Shown: positions 37,072-45,616, counted from the first letter of the stretch. The stretch is 64,000 bases of DNA from Clostridiales bacterium CHKCI001 (GCA_900045905.1 FCNS01000031.1:31601-95600), one strand, 5' to 3'. Numbers and translations are program-made. The notes: generated by a model not told the origin, from the letters alone.

Positions 37072-38220
37072 ATGTCAAGAAGAGGAGAAAATATTTATAA
37101 ACGGAAGGATGGCAGATGGGAAGGACGTTATATAAAACAACGGTCTTCGGATGGAAAAGCAAAGTATGGTTATGTCTATGGAAAGTCTTATAAAGAGGCT
37201 AAACGTAAGTTATCTGATGCTATTAATATTAACACAGAACAATTATTTGTACAAGGAAAAAGTAATAATCCCTGTGGATGGATTAGTTTTGAAGATGTTG
37301 CGAATGAGTGGATTGCAAGTATTCAACCCCGTCTTAAATTATCAACAATAGCAAAGTATAAAAATTTACTGAATTCTTATATTTATCCAGAATTTAGTAA
37401 TTCTGCGATTAATGATATCACCTGTAATCATGTAGATGCTTATTGTAATGAACTATTGGTTACAGGAGGATGCACCCAAAATGGACTATCTCCTAAGACA
37501 GTTTCTGATATTTTATCTCTTATTAAAAATATTATGCGCTTTGCGAAAAACAAAGGTTTTCCAGTTAAGAACGATATTAATCCAATCTCAGTTAAACAAT
37601 ATCCAAAAGAAATGCGAGTTTTAAGTCTTTATGAACAACAACAGTTATGTCAGTACTTATATTCTAACCTAACATTGTGTAATTTGGGGATTTTAGTTTG
37701 TCTATTTACTGGTTTGAGAGTAGGAGAGATTTGTGCATTAAAATGGGAAGACATTTCCTTTGAAGAACATACATTATTTGTTCACCAAACAATGCAAAGA
37801 GTTCAAGTAAATAATTGTAGAGATGGAAAAACTAAAATTTTAATCTCTACTCCAAAAAGTAATTGCTCTATCCGGAGCATTCCTCTTCCAAATGATTTAT
37901 GTAAAACACTATGGAAATTTAAACAACCTCCTCAAACATTTTTTCTTACTGGAAGTGAACAAAAATATTTAGAACCACGAGGAATGCAGCATCGATTTAA
38001 AACTGTACTAAAAAGGAGTTCCATTAACGATGCAAATTTCCATTCTCTTCGTCATACATTTGCGACTCGCTGTATTGAATTAGGATTTGATGTAAAAAGT
38101 CTAAGTGAAATTTTGGGACATGCAAATGTTAACATTACTCTAAATCGTTATGTACATCCGTCTATGAAATTAAAGCATGAAAACATGCAAAAACTAGATA
38201 CATTATTCACCGTCAATTAG
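37072..38220 (+). CDS. Tyrosine site-specific recombinase
   Basis: 382 aa. An N-terminal AP2-like arm-binding domain (YKRKDGRWEGRY), a SAM-like core-binding domain, and a complete catalytic domain: Arg216 (TGLRVGE), His324 and Arg327 (HSLRHTFATR), His350 (LGHANV) and nucleophile Tyr360 (NRYVHP). The layout is that of the Tn916 integrase group. A clear AAAGGAG precedes the ATG. No excisionase, relaxase or phage gene lies near; instead the gene sits between inverted repeat sites and inverted kinase-gene copies, which suits an invertase role better than an integrase role. AT content is higher than in the neighbours. Confidence 0.9.
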   Translation: MSRRGENIYKRKDGRWEGRYIKQRSSDGKAKYGYVYGKSYKEAKRKLSDAININTEQLFVQGKSNNPCGWISFEDVANEWIASIQPRLKLSTIAKYKNLLNSYIYPEFSNSAINDITCNHVDAYCNELLVTGGCTQNGLSPKTVSDILSLIKNIMRFAKNKGFPVKNDINPISVKQYPKEMRVLSLYEQQQLCQYLYSNLTLCNLGILVCLFTGLRVGEICALKWEDISFEEHTLFVHQTMQRVQVNNCRDGKTKILISTPKSNCSIRSIPLPNDLCKTLWKFKQPPQTFFLTGSEQKYLEPRGMQHRFKTVLKRSSINDANFHSLRHTFATRCIELGFDVKSLSEILGHANVNITLNRYVHPSMKLKHENMQKLDTLFTVN

Positions 38221-38227
38221 TTGGTCA

Positions 38228-38274
38228 GGAACCGTTAATTGTTGATATAAAATCAACGATTAACGGTTCTTTTG
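38228..38274 (+). terminator. Strong terminator of the recombinase gene
   Basis: GAACCGTTAAT...GTTGAT pairs with ATCAAC.ATTAACGGTTC (38228-38246 with 38252-38270), followed by TTTT. It separates the recombinase from the kinase operon and would block read-through in the present orientation. Confidence 0.88.
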
Positions 38275-38320
38275 CGTGGAGTAACATACTCTATGTAAGA
38301 AATATCTCATTCGACTTGAA
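38275..38320 (-). repeat. Right inverted repeat of the recombinase segment
   Basis: Core CGTGGAGTA-ACA-TACTCTATG (38275-38295). Read on the minus strand it aligns with 36738-36780 over about 45 bases with a few mismatches and small gaps. Confidence 0.75.
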
Positions 38321-38612
38321 AAGCCGCGAAATTTAAACAAATTTGTAGAATAAAAAAATTGCTGAAAATTTCTGGAATGGATGGTTGGCTTAGGACGGAA
38401 TTATACGTTGGATGTTTATAAAATCATAGTACAACCATAGATAATATAATGGACGTATGATTGACTTTATTTTTACATTGGTATCGTTTACATTATATCT
38501 CATTTTGGTAGTTCTTGCCAAGACCAATTTTCTCAAAAAACGACATTTGAGTTATGATGAATTTTTATATTTATAGACTATTGTCTGTTAATGATTATTA
38601 GGAGGTGATAAT
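38321..38612 (+). other. Leader of the kinase operon without a clear promoter
   Basis: No gene. TTGACT near 38460 and TATAAT-like runs exist but not at a good spacing from each other. The region ends with AGGAGGTGATAA, a perfect ribosome site for the TTG at 38613. Confidence 0.5.
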
Positions 38613-39320
38613 TTGTATCGAATCGCTGATCTTACCGTAGAAATGCATACCTTTGGACGCACTTTAATACAGAGTGAACCATATGTATGTAAGAAGAATA
38701 ATGGGGAGTGTGCAGACATTGTCATTCATTCTCGATGGGAAATGTTTCAAGAACGTTATCCCTATTTGAATAAGGATCTCAGTGAATATTTATCCACTGG
38801 AAATCAGTTCTATTGGAAGCTGTTAGATCATAGTGGAATGATGCTGCATTCTTCTGCGGTTATGGTTGATGGGCGTGTCTATCTTTTTTCTGCTCCGAGT
38901 GGTACAGGAAAATCGACTCATACGGCATTGTGGTTACAGTATTTAGGAGAACGGGCACAGATTATTAACGATGATAAACCAGCGATCCGAGTTATGGGTG
39001 ATAAGGTATATGTTTATGGAACGCCATGGAGTGGCAAGACTAATCAGAACCTAAATGTAAGAGGAGAATTGGGTGGAATTGCGGTAGTAAAGCGTGCAAA
39101 TGAAAATCAAATTCGCAGACTTAGTAATAAAGAAGCGATTTTTGCTTTGTTGAATCAAACGACCCGTTCTCGAAAAGAGGAACGGATCGATCGTCTTTTT
39201 GAAGTAATAGAGCTGCTAATTAAAACCATACCAATCTATGAATTGTCTTGCAATATGGAACTAGAAGCGGCAAAAGTCGCTTATGAGACAATGGCATTTC
39301 CAGAAGGAGAATTAACATGA
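38613..39320 (+). CDS. HprK-like P-loop kinase of a peptide-modification locus
   Basis: 235 aa. The nucleotide-binding loop SGTGKST (96-102), followed by NDDKP (119-123) and GTPWSGK, places it with HPr-kinase/PEPCK-fold enzymes. Small relatives occur in lasso-peptide clusters, where some phosphorylate the peptide C-terminus. TTG start fixed by AGGAGGTGATAA; the inverted pseudogene has the same start. The stop overlaps the PqqD gene by four bases. Likely role: phosphorylating a Ser/Thr of the peptide made by this operon; this is inference. It may instead be regulatory. Confidence 0.75.
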   Translation: MYRIADLTVEMHTFGRTLIQSEPYVCKKNNGECADIVIHSRWEMFQERYPYLNKDLSEYLSTGNQFYWKLLDHSGMMLHSSAVMVDGRVYLFSAPSGTGKSTHTALWLQYLGERAQIINDDKPAIRVMGDKVYVYGTPWSGKTNQNLNVRGELGGIAVVKRANENQIRRLSNKEAIFALLNQTTRSRKEERIDRLFEVIELLIKTIPIYELSCNMELEAAKVAYETMAFPEGELT

Positions 39321-39580
39321 AACTAAAAAAAGAATTTGTATTACGCCGCCTTGCAGACTGCAATGTGGTTCTTTACATCGGAGAGGGAGCAGCAAATCTA
39401 AATGGAATGACAACTTTAAATGAGACAGGACGCTTCCTATGGGAACAACTGCAAACCGAAAAAACGGTCGATCAGCTCGTTTCAGCTCTCCGAGAAGAAT
39501 ATGAGGTCGATGAGGAAACTGCCTACCAGCATGTACAAGCCTTTACCAACAAACTAAAGGAGGAAGGCTATCTTGAATAA
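39317..39580 (+). CDS. PqqD-like peptide-recognition protein
   Basis: 87 aa, complete PqqD/RRE fold: a three-stranded sheet start (FVLRRLADCNVVLYIG), NGMTTLNETGRFLWEQL, and the helical half ending FTNKLKEEGYLE. Such domains bind leader peptides and hand them to modifying enzymes. The ATGA overlap with the kinase and the overlap with the peptidase suggest the three act as one complex. The partner peptide is probably the YxxPxL peptide encoded at 45352. Confidence 0.87.
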   Translation: MKLKKEFVLRRLADCNVVLYIGEGAANLNGMTTLNETGRFLWEQLQTEKTVDQLVSALREEYEVDEETAYQHVQAFTNKLKEEGYLE

Positions 39581-40082
39581 AGTGGTACGTATGGAAGAAC
39601 TTTGTCCCATGATTCAAGAACTACTTGCAGGAGGAAGTAGTGTACAGTTTACGGTAACAGGAATTAGTATGAGGCCGATGCTCATGCATCAAAGAGATCA
39701 GGTCGAATTGACCACTGCTCCTGCTAACCTCCATCGCTACGATATTCCATTATATCAAAGAGAAAATGGAAGTTTCATTCTCCATCGGATTGTAAAAGTA
39801 GAAAAAGATGGAACCTATACTTGTGTAGGAGATGGACAGACAACGTTAGAAACAGGAGTTCAGCAAGAACAAGTAGTTGCTGTTGTTCGTTCCTTTATAA
39901 GAAAGGGCAAGAAAATCCCTTGTAACAACAAAGGATATCGAGTATATGCAAGAGTTTGGACTGCATTGTTTCCAATCCGACCGATGTTATTACAGATGAT
40001 AAGGGGAATAGGGAAAGTGAAGAAGAAACTTCACAAAATCATTCTACGAATGAGAAAACCAATAGGAAAACTATTGGAGTGA
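39573..40082 (+). CDS. Soluble S24/S26-type peptidase
   Basis: 169 aa. GISMRPML carries the serine of signal-peptidase/LexA-fold enzymes. FILHRIVKV and VGDGQ fit the Ser-His-Asp arrangement of SipW/ER-type peptidases, not Ser-Lys. No N-terminal membrane anchor is present, only a mildly hydrophobic basic C-terminus, so it is probably cytosolic or peripheral. The TTG start at 39573 has AAAGGAGG nine bases upstream (39556-39563) and overlaps the stop of the PqqD gene. It may cut the leader from the peptide; that is inference. A non-catalytic role cannot be excluded. Confidence 0.75.
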   Translation: MNKVVRMEELCPMIQELLAGGSSVQFTVTGISMRPMLMHQRDQVELTTAPANLHRYDIPLYQRENGSFILHRIVKVEKDGTYTCVGDGQTTLETGVQQEQVVAVVRSFIRKGKKIPCNNKGYRVYARVWTALFPIRPMLLQMIRGIGKVKKKLHKIILRMRKPIGKLLE

Positions 40083-40111
40083 ATCCGCTTTTTAAAAGGA
40101 GGAACATATTT

Positions 40112-43100
40112 ATGAAGCGAAGAAAGCGAAGAATGATGGCGATACTGTTAGTATTCGCAATGCTGTTTAGTATGGTAGATCCAGGCTTATTTGCAGGAGT
40201 AATTACTGCACAAGCAGAAGAAACAACCAATGTGCAAAAGGGTTGGAACACAGATAAAACGGTATATTACATTGGAGATAGTTCAAATCTGGAATATGTA
40301 GTGAACCATTATGCTGATACGAACTCTGAGGGTGAATTGTTACGTAAAGCAAAATATGAAGTAACAGATAATATAACACTTGGAGATTGGGCAGAAAACG
40401 GAATTAACATTGGAACAAAAGATTATCCATTTGCAAATGAATTTGACGGAAATGGCTATACAATTTCTGGTTTAGTATATAACGATCAGATTGCTACGAG
40501 CGGTGGACTTTTTAGTTATTTGAATGGAGCAACAATTAGAAATTTAATTATTGATGGAGCAGTCATTCGTTCCAATCAATACGGTGGAGTATTAGCTGCA
40601 CAGGCTATAAATTCAACGATTCAGAATGTTACAATTACAAACAGTAAATGTAAAATTGCTTCTTTAGGAACTATTGTTGGTTTAATTACAACGGGTGGTT
40701 TGTATGGTGGTGCCTTAGTTGGGTATGCAGGAGGAACGAAATTCTATAACTGTGAATCTAGAAATACAGAAGTATATGTTGACTCAACAGGTGGCGTTCA
40801 GGCACTTGGCGGCGATGGTATGTACATGGGCGGTCTCGTTGGATGGATGGATAACGGAAGTATCATTGAATATTCTCGTGTAGTAGGCGGAGAAGTAAGT
40901 ACCGAGTACTATGTAGCAGTTGGTGCTTTGGCTGCGAATAATCTTTATGCAGGTGGTATTGTTGGACGTATAGATGGAAATTATACTGACTTAGATGGAA
41001 ATAAGTATGAGGAAAGTAAGATTTTAGATTGTTTCTCTAGTGCTGCTGTAAACTATGATGGTGAATGTTATGTATCAGTAGGTGCAGGTCTTTCTGGTTA
41101 TGCAGGTGGTATTGCAGCAAGAGTATCAGGAGAAAACTACGAAATAAGCCGTTGTCATTATGCAGGAAACTTAAGTGGTCATTTATTGAATTCCATTTTA
41201 GTACTTCCAGTTATTGCTATGGAGGATTATTATCTCGGTGGTATCGCTGGTCAGGTAGAAAACTCTTCTAAGATTCAAAATTGTTATTTTAATTGGGAAA
41301 ATGCAATTGTAGATAACGATTATCCAGGAGGACCAAAGGTACCAGCGATTTGGGGACAATCGAATACTGGAACGGTAACAACCATTGGTAGTGCTCAATA
41401 TAGTAATCCTGACTTCTTTGTAAGTTTTGATTTTAATGGAACTACCATGAGAGAAACAGACAATGCTGCTCCATTTGATGGAGAACATAGCAATAAATGG
41501 GTTATTGATCCAGTCAATAATATGCCAGTTCATGGTAAAAGAGTAGAAGCAAGTATGGATTTCCCAGGAGCAGGAACGATTACATTTGCAGAGACTTCGA
41601 TTCAGGAAGCTCAGACAACCGACACAAATGAAAAAAATATCAGCCAGATTGCACAAGTACATGCGGATATGAATGAAGCGTTAACCTTAACCGCTACCGT
41701 AAATGAAGGCTATAACTTTAAAGGGTGGTATAAAAACGGTACATTAGTGGCAGGTACTGAAGAAAGTCCTGAGTATACACTTACACTTGGCGGAGAAGAT
41801 GGTTTGCCATATGAAGATAATGAAGTATATGAAGCAAAATATACCGCTAATGTTATCTTTAAAGGAATGAATGATGGTGTAGATGTAACAAAGGAATATA
41901 CTTATAACCAAGAATTAAATCCAGAAGATGCGACGTTATCAGATGAGAATTATGTATTCTTAGGCTGGAGTGAAACGGAATATGACAAAGAAGACTTGCA
42001 ATCGAGTACTATACCAGATATTCAATTTGTAGGAAACGATACCAGTTATCCAGTTACTAGACCGATGACATTATATCCTGTATTTATAAAGATTGAAAAT
42101 TATAATGTCAAAGTGCAAATGGAAAGTGCAGCGTTAGAAGAAGGTTCTGCATACATAAAAGGAAAAGACGGAAGTGAAGGAACTGCAGAAGTAGGAACAG
42201 ATGAAAATGGGCTCTTTATTGCAGTAAACGAAACAGCCAATGTAAGTGGATCAGATGAGTATCGCTTTGATGGATGGTATGAAATCAGTAAAGATAATCC
42301 GGAAGGAACTTTGGTTAGCAGAAGCAAAACTTTCTACTTAACTAACGTGGATCTTAATGTAGAGCATCGATATGAGGCAAGATATCAATATAAAGTAACA
42401 ACATGGATTCCTATGAGAACTGGAAGTGGACCTCATTTTAAATATGGAGATTCTGAAAGTAATTTTGGCGAATATTATGTTAAATATGGAGAAAATGTTA
42501 ACACCAGCGATGCAATTCCACAACCAAGTTTTAATCCAGGTCATTTAGGTACAATTGGAGTTAAATTTTCACATTGGACGAATACAGGAATTACTCAAGG
42601 AACAAGTTATTCAAAAACTGAAATGAATAGATTTGCTGAACAAACTCCAACCGTCGAGGTAAAGCAACCAATGGATGTGTATGCAATAGTACAGATTGAT
42701 CGTTCTACTAATTCCTTATATTATCCAGTTCATGTAAAATCAGATTTTCCTGCTGGAACAGTGGAAGTTAAAATGAATGATGGATCTCTTTGGAGTAATG
42801 TTGGGGCTAATATTAAGGCTTCTTTAACAATAAAAGATGGATACAATTTTAAAGGTTTCTGGCAATACTATTTTGACGATGATAAATGGACTAATCCTGA
42901 TGAAAATGATCCATTAAATGTGGAACAAGGAACTTATAATGAGGAGAATAAAACTTGGTCATGCATTTGGAATAGCGGATATGGATATTGGGCTGGAGAG
43001 ACTAGATTAGTAGCTCGTTTGACTGCTGATGTTAATTTCCATAAGTATGGAGAAGAAACTCCTGTAACAGTAGAAAGAAAATATGATTCATTACTTTTCT

Positions 43101-45262
43101 GTACTGATGCGAATGCAGTTGAGAATTGGGACGATCCAAATGGATCACATGTAGGAACTCCAAATTACGAAGAACCTGGTAATACAGTCGTTGGTGTTGG
43201 AACGACCCCAACTGATGAAAGTATGTACAGAAATGGGTATAAGTTTATTGGATGGACTACAGATGAGGGTATCTTTACTGATAGAGAAAACTATGTTGTA
43301 AGCAGTGAAGTTGCTATTAAGGGAAGTCTATTAACTGAAAATACTAGAGTTACTGAGACGATGGATGTTTATCCAGTTTATTTAAAGTATGATATAACAC
43401 TTAAAACTAACTTCGATGGATCCGATTCTGCACCAGAAGGAGTAATCGTGGAATCTACAACACTTGCAGAAGAAGGAACGGTAATCTTTACATTTACTGG
43501 TGATGGATATGAATTTGCAACTCCAGAAGAGTGGACTGTTAAGGCTAATGGTACTGAAATAGATGTAGATATAAAACAAAATGAAGATGGTACCTATACG
43601 ATTACAGGACTTGATACAGAAACAAAATATGAGACTATAGCTAGTTGTACAGCTACAGTAACCTTTAATAACAAAGATGGTAGTGAAGTTAAGAAAGGTC
43701 AATACGACTATAATCAGGAACTTGGTTCTTTACCAATGCCAACACAAGAAGTAAATAGTGAAGCATCTTCAATTGGAGTTAACGGATCATTTGAAGAAGA
43801 TGTGAATGCATTTGTAGGCTGGAATACTGGTGAAGGTTCTGAATATGCTACCGAACAAGATAAAGTAACTGGCCCAATGAATCTACAACCTGTTTATATA
43901 ACTCCTGATCTGGAATTAAACTCAGATTTGAAGGATTCAGGTGCTACAATTACGGTTTCTAAAACAGGTGAGGTAATGTTGAATGCTCCTGAAAAGGATG
44001 GTTATGAGTTCGCAGGCTGGGAATGGACAGATGGTGAAGAATCAAAGACTATTACAGTAGAACCAAGTAATGATGGAACTTATACATACCAGCTCACCCC
44101 AGAAGAAGCACGTAAGTCTGGAACTTATACTGCTAAGTATAATCCAATTGTTACCTATAAGATTCCAAAGGTTGAGAATGATACTCTGGCTGAGGGTGAA
44201 ACTGTAGAAGGTTCGGTACCTTATAACTCTGTAATGGGAGAAGTTATTGATTCAACGATTGTAGAAGTAACAACTAAGATTCTGAAAGCACTTAAAGATA
44301 CTGATTATGTATTTGAGGGTAAGTGGAGCACAGAGGCTTGGGACAGTGAAGGTACACAAACTGTATTTACAGGTCCAGTAACAGAACAAATTACATTATA
44401 TCCAGTTATTACTGAGAAAACAGAGGAACAAGTTAAAATCTATTCCAATATAGATGATAGTAACGCTGTTGTTGAGTTGTCTCGAAAGGATGGAAAAGTT
44501 ACATTCCCTGATGCAGAAACATTGCCTGAAGGTATTGTAAAAGAAGGTTCTAATGGAATTAATGGTGAGGCTGTTGAAACTGAGTTTGTAGGATATAGTT
44601 TAGTTACTATTACACAAGATGAAAGTGGAAAGGAAATTAGTCGTGTAAGTGATGCATTATATGCTCCTGGTGATGAAATTGATGCAGATGAAATAACAGC
44701 TTATACTGGCGTAGAAGATGAAAAGCATCAAATTGCTCGTATTTATGCTGTATGGGCTCAAGTACAGACAATTCCAGAAGGAAGTATGTATTTTGGTGGT
44801 GGTACACCTTCATTTGATAATGGTCTTTTCTCAGCAGTAGCAGTTAACACAGATATTTTAACTAGAGCTGGATTACAAACTGGTGATCAATGTAGTTATG
44901 ATCGTAGTATGAAATATACTTTAGGAAAGAATACTCCTATTGTAACGACCGCTCCACGAAATGTATGGGATAATGACTTATATAAGAGTTATTTTGATAA
45001 TAGTTTTGAATCAGATACTTGGGATATCTATACTTCAGTATTATATAATCTTTCTAAGAGTTTATATAATAAGGAAATAAATATCTCCCCATCTCTTGAA
45101 TTCACTTATGAAGATGGAGCAACTAAGCTGATTGAAGGTGATACTGTAAAATATAGTCATCAGAATGTAGCTTTAGAACTGTTAGATCGTTTAGAAGCAG
45201 GTAAAGAAGGTTATATATGGGAAAACTATGAAGCTGAGCTTGCTGAATATGCGGGTAGATAG
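40112..45262 (+). CDS. Large secreted repeat protein (GLUG/beta-helix and InlB-B-like repeats)
   Basis: 1716 aa from ATG 40112 (AAAAGGAGG nine bases before; the frame extends upstream to 39956 but without a site). Signal peptide with basic head KRRKRR and cleavage after AQA (residue 35). Residues about 110-395 hold Gly-rich GLUG-type turns (GGLVGWM, AGGIVGR, LGGIAGQ) of a beta-helix. From about 530 to 1500 there are some nine Ig-like modules with the InlB-B/Listeria-Bacteroides consensus Y.F.GW (near 532, 614, 716, 910, 1043, 1232, 1297). The C-terminus has no LPxTG, membrane helix or choline/SLH domain, so anchoring is unexplained. Likely an adhesin or secreted matrix protein co-expressed with the peptide. 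Confidence 0.85.
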   Translation: MKRRKRRMMAILLVFAMLFSMVDPGLFAGVITAQAEETTNVQKGWNTDKTVYYIGDSSNLEYVVNHYADTNSEGELLRKAKYEVTDNITLGDWAENGINIGTKDYPFANEFDGNGYTISGLVYNDQIATSGGLFSYLNGATIRNLIIDGAVIRSNQYGGVLAAQAINSTIQNVTITNSKCKIASLGTIVGLITTGGLYGGALVGYAGGTKFYNCESRNTEVYVDSTGGVQALGGDGMYMGGLVGWMDNGSIIEYSRVVGGEVSTEYYVAVGALAANNLYAGGIVGRIDGNYTDLDGNKYEESKILDCFSSAAVNYDGECYVSVGAGLSGYAGGIAARVSGENYEISRCHYAGNLSGHLLNSILVLPVIAMEDYYLGGIAGQVENSSKIQNCYFNWENAIVDNDYPGGPKVPAIWGQSNTGTVTTIGSAQYSNPDFFVSFDFNGTTMRETDNAAPFDGEHSNKWVIDPVNNMPVHGKRVEASMDFPGAGTITFAETSIQEAQTTDTNEKNISQIAQVHADMNEALTLTATVNEGYNFKGWYKNGTLVAGTEESPEYTLTLGGEDGLPYEDNEVYEAKYTANVIFKGMNDGVDVTKEYTYNQELNPEDATLSDENYVFLGWSETEYDKEDLQSSTIPDIQFVGNDTSYPVTRPMTLYPVFIKIENYNVKVQMESAALEEGSAYIKGKDGSEGTAEVGTDENGLFIAVNETANVSGSDEYRFDGWYEISKDNPEGTLVSRSKTFYLTNVDLNVEHRYEARYQYKVTTWIPMRTGSGPHFKYGDSESNFGEYYVKYGENVNTSDAIPQPSFNPGHLGTIGVKFSHWTNTGITQGTSYSKTEMNRFAEQTPTVEVKQPMDVYAIVQIDRSTNSLYYPVHVKSDFPAGTVEVKMNDGSLWSNVGANIKASLTIKDGYNFKGFWQYYFDDDKWTNPDENDPLNVEQGTYNEENKTWSCIWNSGYGYWAGETRLVARLTADVNFHKYGEETPVTVERKYDSLLFCTDANAVENWDDPNGSHVGTPNYEEPGNTVVGVGTTPTDESMYRNGYKFIGWTTDEGIFTDRENYVVSSEVAIKGSLLTENTRVTETMDVYPVYLKYDITLKTNFDGSDSAPEGVIVESTTLAEEGTVIFTFTGDGYEFATPEEWTVKANGTEIDVDIKQNEDGTYTITGLDTETKYETIASCTATVTFNNKDGSEVKKGQYDYNQELGSLPMPTQEVNSEASSIGVNGSFEEDVNAFVGWNTGEGSEYATEQDKVTGPMNLQPVYITPDLELNSDLKDSGATITVSKTGEVMLNAPEKDGYEFAGWEWTDGEESKTITVEPSNDGTYTYQLTPEEARKSGTYTAKYNPIVTYKIPKVENDTLAEGETVEGSVPYNSVMGEVIDSTIVEVTTKILKALKDTDYVFEGKWSTEAWDSEGTQTVFTGPVTEQITLYPVITEKTEEQVKIYSNIDDSNAVVELSRKDGKVTFPDAETLPEGIVKEGSNGINGEAVETEFVGYSLVTITQDESGKEISRVSDALYAPGDEIDADEITAYTGVEDEKHQIARIYAVWAQVQTIPEGSMYFGGGTPSFDNGLFSAVAVNTDILTRAGLQTGDQCSYDRSMKYTLGKNTPIVTTAPRNVWDNDLYKSYFDNSFESDTWDIYTSVLYNLSKSLYNKEINISPSLEFTYEDGATKLIEGDTVKYSHQNVALELLDRLEAGKEGYIWENYEAELAEYAGR

Positions 45263-45351
45263 TTTTGAAGATTATCAAAATCACTGATTAGATTAGTGGA
45301 TAAAAGCAAAATATTTTGTTTTAAGCAATATGAAAGGAATGATTATAACAT

Positions 45352-45504
45352 ATGAAAAAAGTATACGGAGAACCTAAATTAGAGAAGATAAACTTTAATG
45401 TGGAAGATAATCTTATGAGTATTCAACCTTACAATGCTGGTGGAGATGCAGGTGGTTGGGGAGATGGTAGTACACCAACCGCTGACGAATCTCTTGCAGA
45501 ATGA
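45352..45504 (+). CDS. Small YxxPxL peptide, candidate ribosomal-peptide precursor
   Basis: 50 aa, 89 bases after the large protein, with AAAGGA about 13 bases upstream. The N-terminal half MKKVYGEPKLEKINF carries Tyr5-x-x-Pro8-x-Leu10, the motif PqqD-like proteins recognise in lasso leaders. The C-terminal half is Gly/Asp-rich (NAGGDAGGWGDGS, then STPTADESLAE) without Cys. A Gly at 30 or 31 stands nine or eight residues ahead of Asp38, the spacing of lasso rings, and Ser/Thr at 40-47 offer sites for the kinase. No cyclase genes are present, so the product is unknown. Composition and context both support a real gene. Confidence 0.75.
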   Translation: MKKVYGEPKLEKINFNVEDNLMSIQPYNAGGDAGGWGDGSTPTADESLAE

Positions 45505-45556
45505 TAGTTTTATCTTTTAAAAAGATGAATCTTTAATAAAGAGAGTCATTAGTTAT

Positions 45557-45604
45557 CAATCTTTTCTTCCATTAGATATTTTTATCTAATGAAAGAAAGA
45601 TTGA
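45557..45604 (+). terminator. Long imperfect hairpin after the peptide gene
   Basis: CAATCTTT..CATTAGATA pairs with TATCTAATG..AAAGATTG (about 21 base pairs with two or three mismatches). No T run follows; a true terminator comes next. It may protect the 3' end of the operon mRNA. Confidence 0.5.
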
Positions 45605-45616
45605 TTGTTACAAAAT

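Larger units (their letters stand above)
36738..38320. other. Putative invertible segment with recombinase and outward promoter
   Basis: Two related, oppositely oriented sites bound a 1.5-kb segment with the recombinase gene, its terminator at the right end, and at the left end a consensus promoter firing outward. Inversion would swap which flanking kinase operon receives the promoter. This is inferred from layout. Confidence 0.5.

Noticed and set aside
36492..38612. Prophage or conjugative element around the recombinase
   Set aside because: No phage structural, relaxase, excisionase or replication gene is present, and the flanking sites are inverted rather than direct repeats.
38613..40082. 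Complete lasso-peptide cluster
   Set aside because: Kinase and PqqD parts fit, but no transglutaminase-like B2 protease, asparagine-synthetase-like cyclase or ABC exporter is encoded nearby.
39956..40111. Upstream extension of the large secreted-protein frame
   Set aside because: It overlaps the peptidase gene, lacks a ribosome site, and would hide the signal peptide that begins at 40112.
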